From Sphaerolaimus hirsutus (Eukaryota > Nematoda > Chromadorea > Monhysterida > Sphaerolaimidae): a stretch of 64,000 nt of DNA. The notes under the pieces are model-generated. The model was not told the origin of the DNA. It saw only the letters and a program-made list of their open reading frames with translations, and made no database searches. Numbering within the stretch: position 1 is the stretch's first letter; each line of letters begins with the position of its first letter. The DNA lies in assembly GCA_964036195.1 (NCBI GenBank), contig CAXIWS010000675.1, forward strand, positions 1 through 64,000, written 5' to 3'. Position numbers and translations under genes: made by a program. Shown piece by piece: positions 11,691-23,438 of this stretch.

Positions 11691-12107
11691 CTTATCGTTA
11701 CATATACACCAAGGTGATTTTACTTACATGTGAAATTGTGGGCTTTCAGCACTATGCGCACAAATGCATATTTTCTTTAAAGCTAGACATGCTTATTATT
11801 TCATGCTTAGAAATGTGTGCCAATATATCATCACAAGACACATTGAAGGAGCAAGCACGTCATTTAATTGTTATTTTTTCCAGTATATATTAATGAATAT
11901 TTAGCAATAAGTATTTTCGAGAACAACGCAGGCTTCGTGCCATTACACGAATACACAAACCAAATATCTGAATATTACGAAGCGCTGTAAATATCTTACT
12001 CAATGAGCTAAAATATTCTACCTATTACATCTATATTCATTTATGCAAAATGAAGACCAAAATTCGATCCAAAAGTACACTCATAATCTGTCAAAACTAC
12101 TTCTAAA

Positions 12108-15100
12108 ATGGGAAACGTCTGCAAGAAAAAGCCAAAAAACGACGTTATCGAGCCGGAGCCAAACCAGGATGCAAACATCCCCGAAATTCGTATAGACTCG
12201 CCAGTGTCAGACCAGGTGACAGTCCCAGACCCTGTAAAATGTCAAATCTCATGCTCAAAAGTCATGGAAAATGCCCTGCAAGTGGCTACCGAGTTGTCAT
12301 TTTGCAGGACATTTTCCATGACTTTTGACACTTTGCATGACATTTGACATTTTACAGCGCATTTCACAGGGTCTGGGACTGCCCACAGGGGGATGTTCCT
12401 TCAGGTAAGGTACCCGAAAACTCGACCTAGAAAAAGTGACCAGTTTATTCAAAATCCCATTAAATAATCATCTTCACCGCGCAGAAAACCCGGAAGAAAA
12501 CGATTTAGAAATACCAAGAGAAGAGGATTTAAAAGCGAGCGACAGTGAAGACAACCTAAAAAATAACGACGACAACTATGGTAAGATCCCAACGTGTCTA
12601 AATAACTACCTATAAACATAGGAACAACACACTTTGTAACGTGCACTGCCAAGTAACTTGTAACTATAAGATAAACTTTAAACAGTTCACTGGAATGGGC
12701 CCACACAAACTACATAGTTGACACTAAAATTCGTGTCAACTGAATTCAACGAGTTTAGAAAAATTATGTGATTTCAAATTTCTATGTGAGAGAGTGTAGT
12801 AAATTTTATATCGTGACACTGAATTTTCACTGTTAAATGTGATGCTTTTAATATTATTGTGTTATTTAGTTCACATTCAGTTGACACGAACTTTCGATGT
12901 CAACTAGTATGTGCGGGCGGGCCCAATGTGCCTGCGTGCGATTATCGCCCATACAATTTAAAAACAACAAGTTCTCCCGTAGACCGACCACAATCACCAC
13001 CAAAAACAGATGATGACGAAAATAGTTTTGACGAAAATGATGAGCCCCAAATGGGAGATTCCGAACATGAAAATGAAAGGAGTCCAATACCCAAGGTGCC
13101 AATCCCAGACCCTGTAAAAAGCCGTGTAAAATGTCAAATGTCATGCAAAGTGTCAAAAGTAATGGAAAATGCCCTGCAAAATGGCAACAACCGATTTGCC
13201 ATTTTGCAGGGCATTTTCCATAACTATTGACACTTTGCATGACATTTGACATTTTACACGGCTTTTTACAAGGTCTGGGAGTGACCCCAGGCTACCTACA
13301 GACCTGTTGACAAACCCGACAAGCCTAGGAGAGTCTCTGCACGTGCGTTTGTGAAAAATTGGTTTGAAAGTGAATGTCATTTGCATCAAAGGTCTAGAAG
13401 GGGGAGGGGTCAACCCCACAAAGGCTTCGTAGAGTGATATTCCCCTTTTGAGTTAAACACCTTGAAAAGTCTATTATATTCATGACCCCGCGAACCCTGA
13501 CCCAAATTTGTTTGCAGTTAGTTACCTATCTGTCTGAAGGAGTGATTTTCCTATCTAAATATCTGAACGCCATTGACTCTAAATTTACAAGATCCCTGAT
13601 TTACATGATAATAATTGAGATTTACATTCAATTTAAGTCATACAGTGCCTGAATTTGTAGAAAGGTAACAACATATTTATCTCATTTTCACAGGAGGTCA
13701 GATCAGTATGATCCGGCTAAGTTCTTTTCTTGTGCAAGCTTACAAAATGCTTCCATGTGCCCATTTGCTGTAGTTTACCTAAACCAGCTTCCCATCCGAG
13801 TTCATTACTGTTTCCTGTCCGTTTTGTGTTTCCAATGCAAGTTAATCCGTGGAACCAGTGCACATTGTATACAACAATAAAAACCTTGTTTGCATTACAC
13901 CTGGGGGCGATTTATGCGCTGCATTTGCGGTGCCCCCAGACAGGTTTAGTCTGCCTAAGTTCTGGTGTAGTCAGGGAATAATTGAAATAACTCTGGGAGT
14001 TGATCAAGTATACATCAAGCCACATAGCCCAGGAAACAGTGTCCAATAAAGGGACTAGGATGGATGAAAGCACTCAGCTCAGCACTTGTCACCTTTGCCG
14101 CCTGCTTAAAAACAGCTAAACGTCAAGCAATCGAATATTCAACCACCAAAGTCTTAGCACACCATCCAAACTTCGCAGAGGAGCTATGGATGTACGACCA
14201 AAGTCCGTCAGAGGAGAGCGGCGGGGAAATGCCGCCGCAGCCAGTACATTTGTCGCCGGGCAGACCGCCCCCACCAAAAACTTACACCAGGTGTCACTTC
14301 CAGACCTTGTCAAATGCACTGTAAAATGTCAAGTGTCATGCAAAGTTGTCAAAAAGTCATGTAGAATGCCCCCTGCAAAACAGCAAACATTCGTTGCCAT
14401 TTCCCAGGTAATTTTACATGACTTTAGACACTTTACATGACATTTGACATTTTACAGGGCATTTTACAGTTTCTGGGAGTCTCCCTCCCCAGCAGCGAGG
14501 ATGAAAATAAGGACGCCCCCTTGAATCCCATGAAGGTTGGCAACATCGTGAAGTACAACTTGTTGGACAAATATGACGTGTTCGCCAATATGAGACCGGA
14601 GAATGTGAGTTACATTTGTGTATCCAATGCATGGCTTGGTAGCATGCAAAATATCCTTATGTATGCTTAGTTGTCCAGAGGGATAGCAAAATCATGGGTT
14701 TCAGACTGACTCGAATCGTATTTTTGTTGTTTCTTTTTTTGTTGCGCGAAAAGCCGGCAATTTCTAAAAAATTTTTTAAAAACATTGGCGGTTGTTTTCA
14801 GTGGTTTTGCAGCATTTTTGTGTCCCAATTATACATATAAAAAATGCATGATCATTCCGACAGGTTTCTGAAACATCAAAGTATAAAATATCACTCTAAA
14901 TGTATTCAACTTCTTTTCTCAGTTTGTTTGAGCAATTCCCTCTTCGAAGTCGAGAAGGTTCAACCAATTACAAAAATAACATAATAATGGACTTTTTAAC
15001 AAAAAACTTGCTTTTTACCAACTTTTCGCCCATATTAGAAACAGCTATAAAAAAGTGATTTTTCCATCCCTAGATGTCCAGAGAACATTATTTCTCTCCG

Positions 15101-18100
15101 TTTTTCTTATTTTCCCGAATTCTGTTCCATTTATTTCAATTGTTTACAACCCAAAAAGAAAGACCGCAAGAACTGGCGCAAGGCAATGAAACACCTGAAA
15201 AATCAAGACAAACACGAAGTTTCACAACCAGAGGAAAATAAGGAGGCCCCGTTGAATCCCATGAAGACTGGCAATATAGTGAAGTACAGCCTCTTGGACA
15301 AATATAATATTTTCGGAAATATGAGACCGGAAAATGTGAGTTTGGCTAGTGTGTTTGGTTTGGATTTGAAAATTATCTTTTATGTGTGTCTATTTGTTCA
15401 AATAACATGATTTCTTTATTTTTTTCTCACTTTTCCGAATTCTCTTTTTATTTGGTTCAACGTTTGCAACCCGAAAAGCGAGGTCGCCAAAGGTGGCACT
15501 GGGCTATGAAACAGCTGAAAAAGCGACAACGCACTTTACAACCGGTGAAAATGCAAGTTGAAAGTGACTTCATAAAGCACAAAATGTTGGCTTCAGTAGG
15601 CGTCCAGGTGCCAGTCCCAGACCCTGTAAAAAGCCCTGTAAAATGTCAAATGTCATACAATGTGTCAAAAGTCATGGAAAATGCCCTTCAAAATGGCAAC
15701 CGAGTTGCCAATATTACAGGGCATTTTCCATGACTTTTGACACTTTTTATGACATTTGACATTTTACAGGGTTTGGGACTGCCCCCCCCAGGGTACGAAA
15801 AGCAATGTGAGTGGCGGCGGGATTCGTTTTCGGGGTGTTAAGGTGCAAACACATACATTTTTCGGGCTTGTTCCGGGTGAAGAAAGGTTAGGCAAAAAAA
15901 TTGCAGAATCTATGTGAAAATAGCTAAAAAATAATATACTAGCAGATAGCTGGCCGATTTGAGTAGCAGTATCATAGATAAATAGATAGGTATCTGAGCC
16001 GCCCCCGGGATAAATAAATAGATAGCTGGATTGTTTTGGGGGCCCACAACTACCCCTTTAGACCCCTTAATTATGTATTTTTCTAACACTGGCATGATAA
16101 GAATAATTTGTAATGAAGCACAGCGGGATTGAGACCAGTTTGCGCAATTTTTTATGTACAATCGCTATACAAAGTAAACGCAAACGTACGCAAATCCCAC
16201 TGACAAAACTACATTTTGTTGTCGTTCTTTTTCATGCACCATTTTTTTCTAATCACACCACATATCCAATCATTTGATCACGTAACCTAACCAATTAATG
16301 TGTGCAATGAACCCTGACATTTTACACATTTTAACACAAAACAACGTTTTCAAAATTTTCCGAACACACCATCCCTAATCAAATCAAAACTACTCACAGC
16401 GATGGCGTAAAGCACTGAAACTATGGAAAGCAAAACGTCATGAGTTCGAAAACTCGAGCCAGCCAGAAACAGACCCGAGCCCACTGAACACCATGAAAAC
16501 GGGTAATATTGTGAAATATGCCCTGCTGGACAAATACAGCGTGTTCAATAAAATGCAACCCGACAATGTTGGCTTAATTAAAGACCTTTCTTGAGTCATT
16601 TCAACAATCGATGCTAAATTTTCACGGCGCGGCGCAGAAATGGCGCAAGGCATTCAAACTGTGGAAGGCAAAGCGGCACGAGTTGGAGGCGGAGTCAGAG
16701 TGGGTGGACGAAAACGCGCAGTGGAAGCATAACAAAGGTATGTGTCTTGGCACAAAGCCAAGTCAAAATTACCACGCACACCATAACTCAAAATTACATT
16801 CGATTTTCATGTGCATAACCACACAACAGAAAACGGGCCCCGACTGAAAACCCTATTTACCGGCGCTATATTTTCGAGCGTAGTGGCCAACAATGCCAAA
16901 ACACATTCCATTGTAGGCAAAAATGGCAACGACACGGAAACGACCAGCTTGTCGAACGTGATTCCAAATGATCCCAAACACAGAGGTTAGATAATAGACA
17001 ATTTCGTCGATTACGGTATACTCGGCGGACCGCAGAGTATGCGTCCAAAATTACTTATGTCTTAGACGATAACGCGCAACCAGGATACTTATGCACGCAC
17101 TTTCACAAAAAAAGAATATTATCAAAAAAGCGGGACGAAAGCTTTTCCAGAAATGTTTTTCTTTTTTATTATCAACAATTTTTATTTTATTAACAATGAT
17201 GTCATGGACTGTTTCCTTCAGAAAAATGCATAGCATGTGGTCCGCGGAGTACAGCCTAATTCCTACTCCAACTTCATCACGTCACTCCAAAAACCCAGAC
17301 TCCGCTCTCCGTGACACGGAGACGCAAACGGAGAAACGCGGCAAGAAACTGCGCCGGCGGCGCGCGCGGGCTACTCAAACCAAAGCCAAGAACAGCGGCA
17401 GCGTTGGCGCCAGTGGCAGCTCGACGCGCATTCCAAAAAGCCCCGGTGCCACTCCAAGACCTGTAAAAGCCCTGTCAAGTGTCAGATGTCATGCAAAGTG
17501 TCAAAAGTCATGGAAAATGCCCTGCAAAATGGCAAACGTACGTTTGTCATTTTGCAGGTCATTTTCCATGACTTTTGACACTTTGCATGACATTTGACAC
17601 TTCACAGGGCTTTTTATAGGGTCTCAGAGTGCCCCCAGGCCCCGGCGGGGGTTTAACACCCGATTCTGCCCTAGGACACAAATCGAGGAAAAAAGGCGAA
17701 AAGGGGTCGCAGGGCTCGTCGCCGCGGCAGCGCAAGTCTAGGAGCAGGGACTCGCGCAGGACGATCAGCACGCCCGCCGCGCCCAGGGGTTCGTTTCAGA
17801 CATCTTCATCAAAAACTTGTTAGTATGCACGCACAGTTTTCAAGTCCACTGACGTCCACTGAATTTTTAAGTCCGCATAGAATGAAATCTGAGTGCAAAA
17901 AATTATGTAAAAGTTCGCTCCTGTAAAATGAATTCACGTCTAACGTCGTCAATTTTAGAAAAATTGCATATGTGAGTAACGTTTGGCAGGCTGCCAACAT
18001 AAACTGACGCGTCCACAGTATCAAGTGACCAGAATATATACAAAACACACTACCAATACATACTCCCTTTATTCCGGTAGATCGCTCCATGAGTAGAAGT

Positions 18101-18521
18101 GTCAGCCGCGATGACAGAAAGCCTTCCAGAAAATCGCCAGAATCCGTAAGTTTCTCAAAAGCATTGAACAAGTCACAGTACCCCAAAAATTCACCCTTTT
18201 CAATCACAAAAGCTCGGCAAAAGTCCCAAAAAGACGCCAAAAAGGGTCCGAAAACCACCACCGACACCAATGGAAAGTAGTACAAGCACAGACGAGATGG
18301 AATATGAAGAACACGCGCCGAAAAGAAAGGGCGGAAATAAGCCGAAAATTTTGAGGCCCGACAAACGGCCGGCCTACAAAAGGAGATTTGACCCGGCAAA
18401 TGCGCAAACTGTTGGCTCGGATTTTGGAATTTGGCAGTTTTATATACCATATTTATATCGTGAAAGTGATTTAGTAAAGATATTGACTTTTTTGCAGGTG
18501 CGAGCACCGTGGCAGCCGTGA
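12108..18521 (+). CDS. Basic protein with repeated exons and possible N-terminal acylation, nested in an RLR intron
   Basis: Exons: 12108-12215, 12389-12404, 12485-12580, 12983-13095, 13291-~13390 (end unresolved), ~14065-14290, 14493-14604, 15159-15335, 15479-15607, 15792-15806, 16400-16567, 16638-16737, 16830-16985, 17299-17445, 17639-17818, 18081-18145, 18213-18410, 18498-18521. Phases agree at all junctions except around the unresolved fifth and sixth exons. The protein starts MGNVCKKK, fitting N-myristoylation on Gly2 with palmitoylation on Cys5. An acidic, Pro-rich region follows. The middle has tandemly duplicated exons encoding variants of a basic helix (RWRKALKLWKAKRHE) and of PLNPMKTGNIVKYSLLDKY. 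The C-terminus is Ser/Arg/Lys-rich. Five introns are introners, and two flank exons of only 16 and 15 nt. It lies entirely within a 9.7-kb RLR intron on the opposite strand. No family is recognised; a membrane-attached scaffold is only a guess. Confidence 0.7.
12216..12388 (+). repeat. Introner 1 (173 bp, complete intron, phase 0)
   Basis: Begins GTGACAGTCCCAGACCCTGT and ends AGGGTCTGGGACTGCCCACAG, with near-perfect hairpin arms (AAAGTCATGGAAAATG and its inverse). Its ends are exactly the splice donor and acceptor between coding exons of the 12.1-18.5 kb gene. Confidence 0.92.
12696..12922. repeat. Foldback element with GTCAACT-type ends
   Basis: TGGGCCCACACA and a run containing AGTTGACACTAAAATTCG are inverted at the right end (TTGACACGAACTTTCG, GTGCGGGCGGGCCCA). 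The same GGGCCCACACGCTAGTTGACAT-like theme recurs at 29.5, 48.6 and 52.1 kb. Intronic. Confidence 0.75.
13096..13290 (+). repeat. Introner 2 (195 bp, complete intron, phase 0)
   Basis: Begins GTGCCAATCCCAGACCCTGT and ends GGTCTGGGAGTGACCCCAG. The arms include GTCAAATGTCATGCAAAGTG and its exact inverse. The flanking exons join in frame (...SPIPK / ATYRP...). Confidence 0.92.
14291..14492 (+). repeat. Introner 3 (202 bp, complete intron, phase 2)
   Basis: Begins GTGTCACTTCCAGACCTTGT and ends TTTCTGGGAGTCTCCCTCCCCAG. It is more diverged than the other copies, and the arms remain recognisable (AAATGTCAAGTGTCATGCAA). It splits an AGC serine codon. Confidence 0.88.
15608..15791 (+). repeat. Introner 4 (184 bp, complete intron, phase 0)
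   Basis: Begins GTGCCAGTCCCAGACCCTGT and ends GGGTTTGGGACTGCCCCCCCCAG with the shared hairpin arms. It is followed by a 15-nt exon (GTKSN) and a GTGAGT donor. Confidence 0.92.
17446..17638 (+). repeat. Introner 5 (193 bp, complete intron, phase 1)
   Basis: Begins GTGCCACTCCAAGACCTGTA and ends GGGTCTCAGAGTGCCCCCAG. GCCCCGG occurs on both sides (17440-17446 and 17639-17645), the clearest candidate target-site duplication in the family. Confidence 0.92.
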
Positions 18522-18649
18522 TCGCGTGCAATTGTAAATATATGTGATCAATATATTTTTGCATCTGAGCGCATAGATTCTTATACGGGAGAGTTTTATG
18601 AAATATATGTAAATATTGAAGTGTTCTTTTCGGAAACTACTGGTGCAGC

Positions 18650-19164
18650 CAGGGGTCTCCTAGGGGGGGGGGGCTGGGGGGGGGGGCTGCCCCCCCCCCA
18701 AATCGGCCAGCTATCTATCTATCCCGGAGGCCGCTCAGCTATCTATCTATCCCGAGGCAAAAATTTTCGCTACTACCCCAAAAGACCCCCCCCCCCCAAA
18801 TCGCTCAGCTATCTATCTATCTGGAGTGGTTTTTGAGAAATTTTGCCCCAATTTTCGCTCAAAATCACTAATGTTCGCACCTTTTTATAGTTTTTCACCT
18901 TCAAAATCGTGCTTTCCGGCTATATACATGGTTATATACCTATTTTTAGCCATTTTATACCTACTTTTGGCTACTTTTAAGTGATTATTAGCGATTTTTT
19001 CCCCCTTTCTGCCTTCTTGACCTTGAAAAAGCGTATATATTGTGCCCCCGCCAGCCCCCCCCAAGCCCCCCCCCCCAGAAAAGTTTTCCAGCTATCTATC
19101 CCTCCGGAGGAGCGATTTGCTATCCATCCAGCCCCCGCGAGGGCCAAAATCCTGGAGACCCCTG
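18650..19164. mobile_element. hAT-type MITE (CAGGGGTCTCC family) with perfect 8-bp TSD
   Basis: Termini CAGGGGTCTCC and GGAGACCCCTG. The flanks GGTGCAGC at 18642-18649 and 19165-19172 are a perfect 8-bp duplication. The interior has AGCTATCTATCTATCC near both ends. Related fragments lie at 9.7, 10.8, 21.2-21.7, 24.7, 27.5 and 36.6 kb. Confidence 0.9.
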
Positions 19165-19349
19165 GGTGCAGCGCGTTTTCTAATCAAATGCTGGGGGAAA
19201 ATAAATGAGTATATGAAATATGAAAATACTTATTTAAAATCCATAAACGTCGAGCAGACCGAGAATTGGCCAGCCGAAACGTCGTTATTTTTAATACCTC
19301 CCCAATAAAAAAATCACGTTTAAAAACAATCCCCCTAAACCCAACACAC

Positions 19350-21048
19350 CTCATTCTGCATCCAAGTTTGACCCATGGGCACGATCCTCGCGTGGATTAT
19401 GCTCCTGAGCAGCAACTGTTTGTGCATGTTGCCCAACTCGCGGTCGGCCAGCGTGCCCGGCAGCGCCAGCAGCACGCAGCGCGAGTCGTGCGCGCGCGCC
19501 CGCCCTTGAGTAGATTGATTTGTGAGTTGTTTGGGGGAAGTTATGGTGAACAGAAATGAGTTCTCGAATTTCTATTTTATACAGAAAAAGTTTTTGATTT
19601 TCTAGTTGGGTAAAATATAGATATTTAGATTTTTCCTCCTGGATTCAGACTTTTTGAATTGTTGGACGATTTTGAAAATGTTTTGAAATGACTTGAAATG
19701 TTCTCGCCGCAGACACATTTTCCCCTTTTTTCCACCATGCTACAATGCATCCATGCGAAATCCGAGTATTTGTATTCCGTGTTGGCATTGTATAATAAAT
19801 GTAAATACATGCATTTTTAACCAATTAAACAAATCAAAACACAGGACCAAATTGGATCGCTGGCCGCTCGCAAAAACGCGCTTAAAATTAGAAAATGATT
19901 TTGCATTTACTACTGAATGATAATATAACAACAATGGTAAAATATCAAAATTTTCGACTTTTTTGGGGAAAAATATGATTTCCCCCCCCCCCCGTTCCAT
20001 GAATCCAAATGGCAACAGTAACCATCCCAAAAAAGCAGCACGACTCACCTTGTCTCTGGGTCCTAGCAATTTCATTCGAGACCACATTGTACACCACGAT
20101 GAGGCTGCACTGCGGAATGTCGAGGCCCTCCTCAGCCACCGAAGTAGCCACCAGAATCTTGGCTTGGCCTCGTCTGAACATGGCCAAATTCCGCAGCATG
20201 GCGCTCGTGTTCGCGCTGGGGACGGAGTCTAGCCTCGTTGACGTCGATCGGGTACCTTAGTTTCGGGTGTGAATGAATAAAACCGTGACACAGTGCCCAG
20301 ATTAAATAAGGCCTAGGAATTTAAGCTTATTAAAGGCTTATTTAATTAAAAACACTTAAGGTGCCCTATGCTCGCGAAAGCGCATGAAATTTTAGGGCCC
20401 AACGCGCACAATTTTATCCGCCTACTGCCTGCCAAACGATGATTATGATAAATTCTTCATTTTGCGGTAAACGGTATAAGACACGGTAGATTTCTAAAAC
20501 GGTACGGTAAATTTTCCCATTTTGCGGTACGGTACGGTCAATGCCGCCACCCTGCTTAATTGAGATGGGGCATCCTACTCGCTCCTCACATTCTCATCGA
20601 ATTTAAGGTAAGGGATCAGGGATAAAATATCTATGTCAAAACGTACTAATCAACGGCACCGCTGCGACCCCATCGACGGCCGGGCCCTCTGACATCCCTT
20701 CCATGCCAAAACTGACGTCGTTCAAATCCTCAGCGAGCAATTTCACCATCTGCCTGGTCCTGGCGAACACGATCACCCTGGGGGCATTCACAGACCCTGT
20801 AAAATTCCCTGTCAAATGTCATGCAAAGCGGCGAACGTACGTTTGCCATTTTGCAGGGCATTTTACATGACTTTTTACACTTTGCATGACATTTGACAGG
20901 GCATTTTACAGGGTCTGGGATTGGCACCTGGATTCTGGTTTCTCGACGAAATGGGCGCGCAAAATATCCACGAGCTTGTCGCACAGCTCGGTGCGCTGCA
21001 TCAGGGCCGACCGGTCGGCGTTCAAGTTGCTTGCCAGGAGAAACGTGT
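19350..21048 (-). CDS. RIG-I-like receptor, helicase core (motifs IV-VI)
   Basis: Exons 21048-20928, 20777-20647, 20228-20049 and 19504-19350, phases 2, 1, 1, 0. The first ends in LVDILRAHFVEKPES and the second begins RVIVFARTRQMVKLL, together the motif IV region of RLRs (compare IIFTKTRQS). The third has FRRGQAKILVATSVAEEGLD, the motif V signature, then VVSNEIARTQRQG. The fourth starts GRARAHDSRCVLLALPG, motif VI with both arginine fingers, and continues into the pincer (MHKQLLLRSII). NEIA...GRARA separates this from Dicer and FANCM helicases. Upstream phase 1 fits the insertion-domain exons at 38.5-40.0 kb, and downstream phase 0 fits the pincer exon at 9649. The DExD half (motifs I-III) and CARDs were not found in the window. 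Confidence 0.9.
20778..20927 (-). repeat. Introner 6 (150 bp, complete intron in RLR, minus strand, phase 2)
   Basis: On the minus strand it begins GTGCCAATCCCAGACCCTGT and ends GGGTCTGTGAATGCCCCCAG. It splits the arginine codon just before VIVFARTRQ of helicase motif IV. Removing exactly these bases restores the conserved protein, which fixes both ends. Confidence 0.95.
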
Positions 21049-21149
21049 CTGGGGGTGGGGGGGGGGGGGCTATTTAGGTGCGTGTTGAGTGAATTGCAAT
21101 TAGGGTTTAAATGGGATCCCGAATCCCGATAATTTTCGGGATTTTACGA

Positions 21150-21655
21150 TCCTGGGGCTGGGGGAGGGGGGCTGGGGGGAGGCGGCCCCCCCAACTCGGC
21201 CAGCTAGGTATCTATCTACCCGGAGATCGCTCAGCTATCTATCTACCCCGAGGCAATTTTTTGGCTACCACCCCCTGAGACCCCCCCCCCCCAAATCGCT
21301 CAGCTATCTACCTATCTGGAGCGATTTTTTGGGAAATTTTACCCCAATTTTCGCTTAAAATCGCTAATTTTTGCTCCGTTTTATAGTTTTTAACCTTCAA
21401 AATCGTCATTTTTGGCTATATACATGGTTTTATAGCTATTTTTAGCCATTTTTAACCTGTTTTTGCTACTTCTAACCTATTTTTAGCGATTTTTCGCCCT
21501 TTCTGCATTCTATACCTTGAAAAAGGAATATATTTTGCCCCCGACAGCCCCCACCCAAGCCCCCCCTCAGAAAATTTTTCAGCTATCTATCCCTCCGAAG
21601 GAACGATTTGCTATCTATCCAGCCCCCGCGAGGGTCAAAATCTTGGAGACCCCTG
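21150..21655. repeat. Relative of the CAGGGGTCTCC hAT MITE
   Basis: Contains GGGCTGGGGG, then AGCTATCTATCTACCC, AATCGCTCAGCTATC and, at the right end, TTGGAGACCCCTG, as in the 18650-19164 element. The left terminus is embedded in a short GGGATCCCG-type fragment, so its exact end is unclear. Confidence 0.7.
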
Positions 21656-21797
21656 AATGACTCTTTTCTTTTGCAGTTCATTTTCCATAACGCGCCAGTG
21701 ACTTTTCGCTGTTTTTTCTTCTCTCTGGAAATCAAATAATTATGTAGGGCAATAAATGCTGAGCTTACTTCCACATGATGTTTTCGACAGTCATCGC

Positions 21798-22340
21798 TAG
21801 GGATGGCCAAAAAATGTTTTTTACGACCCTGTTTTGTTAATAATGAGTTTAACGACCCTGTTTTTACGACCCTGTTTTGTTAATAATAGCTTCCAAATAT
21901 GGTAATGAGTAGTGATGTAAACATTCGTGACTTCAAGTGAAGTAGGCCATTGAACAGTGTTAAAAATAAGTTACAATAGAAGGCTTATCTATTAGCAGTG
22001 ATTTTTGACACTGTACAAGTATGTGGAGGCACTTTGACTGGGTATTATACGCTACCCTAACATATCACGGCTTATTATGACACAATAGCATGAACAAATG
22101 GTTTCACTGATAATTTTCACACTAATAATGATTCAAAACCAATGAAAACAACCACCAATGGTTATGGGTATTATAGGTGAAATTGCGCGCTTGCGCGCAA
22201 AAAAATTGCAAAATACCCAGTGCTTAGTACTAAAAAATTTGGCAAAGGTTTAAAAAAAACGGTTTTGATGGTCGGTTTTTTTTAAATAAAACGTTTTTTT
22301 TATTTTAAAAAACCTTTGAAAAAAACCCCGGCCATCCCTA
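21798..22340. repeat. TAGGGATGGCC AT-rich inverted-repeat element
   Basis: Begins TAGGGATGGCCAAAAAATG and ends CCCCGGCCATCCCTA. It shares the GCGCGCTTGCGCGC core with the copies at 11.0, 26.0 and 30.1 kb. The flanks do not show a convincing duplication. Confidence 0.8.
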
Positions 22341-22362
22341 GTGTTATTTGTAATTACGCTTT

Positions 22363-23438
22363 ACCGTATTACATCGAATTATCCTCCCCTCAAAATGGGC
22401 TGGGGAAATAATAACACCCCCTCGGAATAGGGTGGCAGAATTTACCGTACCGTACCGCATTTTTGGGAAATTTACCGTACCGTACCGTACCGTTTACCGC
22501 ACTTTTAGAAATTTACCGTACCATACCGCGTACCGCATTTTCCAACATTTACTGTACCGTACCGCGTACCGCAGTCATTTACCACAGAAAATGCGGTAAA
22601 TTTGACTCAGATTGACCTTAAATATGCCAATTTATTGATGACTATTAATGTGGTGTTTTGAAATTTTTTGCGCACGAGCGCGCAAATTTCACAACACTGT
22701 TTTCCTGATTTGAAGCCCTTTCATTTCATTGATATAAGTCATGATTTACATTAGTATAATGTGTTTATAAAATCAAGCTGTGTGCTTCAACACACTCTTA
22801 AAGTGTAAATTTCACATACTTTGAGCAATTATTCACCACTTTTAGCAATTTTTCTTTCTTTTCTTCCTTCTACACCTTGAATAAACCTATATATTGAGCC
22901 CCTACATTGTGGGTAATGGAATTTTATGTCATCATACTGTTATCGTGTTATTAAGTCCATTTATCAAATTGTGTCATTGAATTTGGTGTCAGAAGTAAAA
23001 GTTGTCTGTAGTCCGGCATTGATACATTTCTGACAAAAGGAAGTTTACCGTACCGCGTACCGCACTTTTCAGATTTACCGTACCGTACCATTTACCGGAA
23101 AATTGAAGATTTACCGTACCGTACCGTTTACCGCAAAATAGAAATTTACCGTACCGTACGGTTTACCGCAAGGCCGTACCGTCTGCCACCCTACCTCGGA
23201 ATACCCCCCCCCCCCTCCGGAATGTACATAATGTATGCAATGTACATGAAGTATTTATTACTGCTAATTTGTATCGCAGCTACACATAAACTAGTTTGTG
23301 TAGCTATCTACGTTTTTATGTCCAAATATATCCTGTACAAAAATTTCTGACAAAATAATAACTCCCCTCGAATAAACTCACCTCAAATTTTCTGGCGAAA
23401 TAATAAACCCCCATGGGGCTATTTCAAGGCAATACGGT
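22363..23438. repeat. ACCGTATT-type element, host of a nested element
   Basis: The outer ends ACCGTATTACATCGAATTAT and CAAGGCAATACGGT are inverted. It is interrupted by the GTACCG element at 22428-23193, whose duplication CCTCGGAA lies in this element, so this one is older. Confidence 0.75.
22428..23193. mobile_element. TAGGG-family hAT-like MITE with GTACCG tandem repeats
   Basis: Begins TAGGGTGGCAGAATTTACCG and ends CGGTCTGCCACCCTA, with a perfect 8-bp duplication CCTCGGAA at 22420-22427 and 23194-23201. Both ends carry tandem TTTACCGTACCGTACCG-type repeats in inverted orientation. Confidence 0.9.

Noticed and set aside
13849..14049. Protein-looking frame (VHIVYNNKNLVCITPGGD) in the intron before the exon ending at 14290
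   Set aside because: No splice arrangement keeps the phase with neighbouring exons, and two frames of the same region look equally open. It may be an extra exon, but I cannot support it.
17809..18564. A 251-codon open frame on the minus strand
   Set aside because: It is antisense to plus-strand exons whose splice phases agree (17639-17818, 18081-18145, 18213-18410). It spans their introns and shows no recognisable domain.
19350..21048. Dicer or FANCM helicase as an alternative identity
   Set aside because: The motif V-VI block (VAEEGLDIPQ, NEIARTQ, GRARA) followed by a pincer helix and a CxxC...CxxxxC zinc domain on the same strand fits an RLR better.
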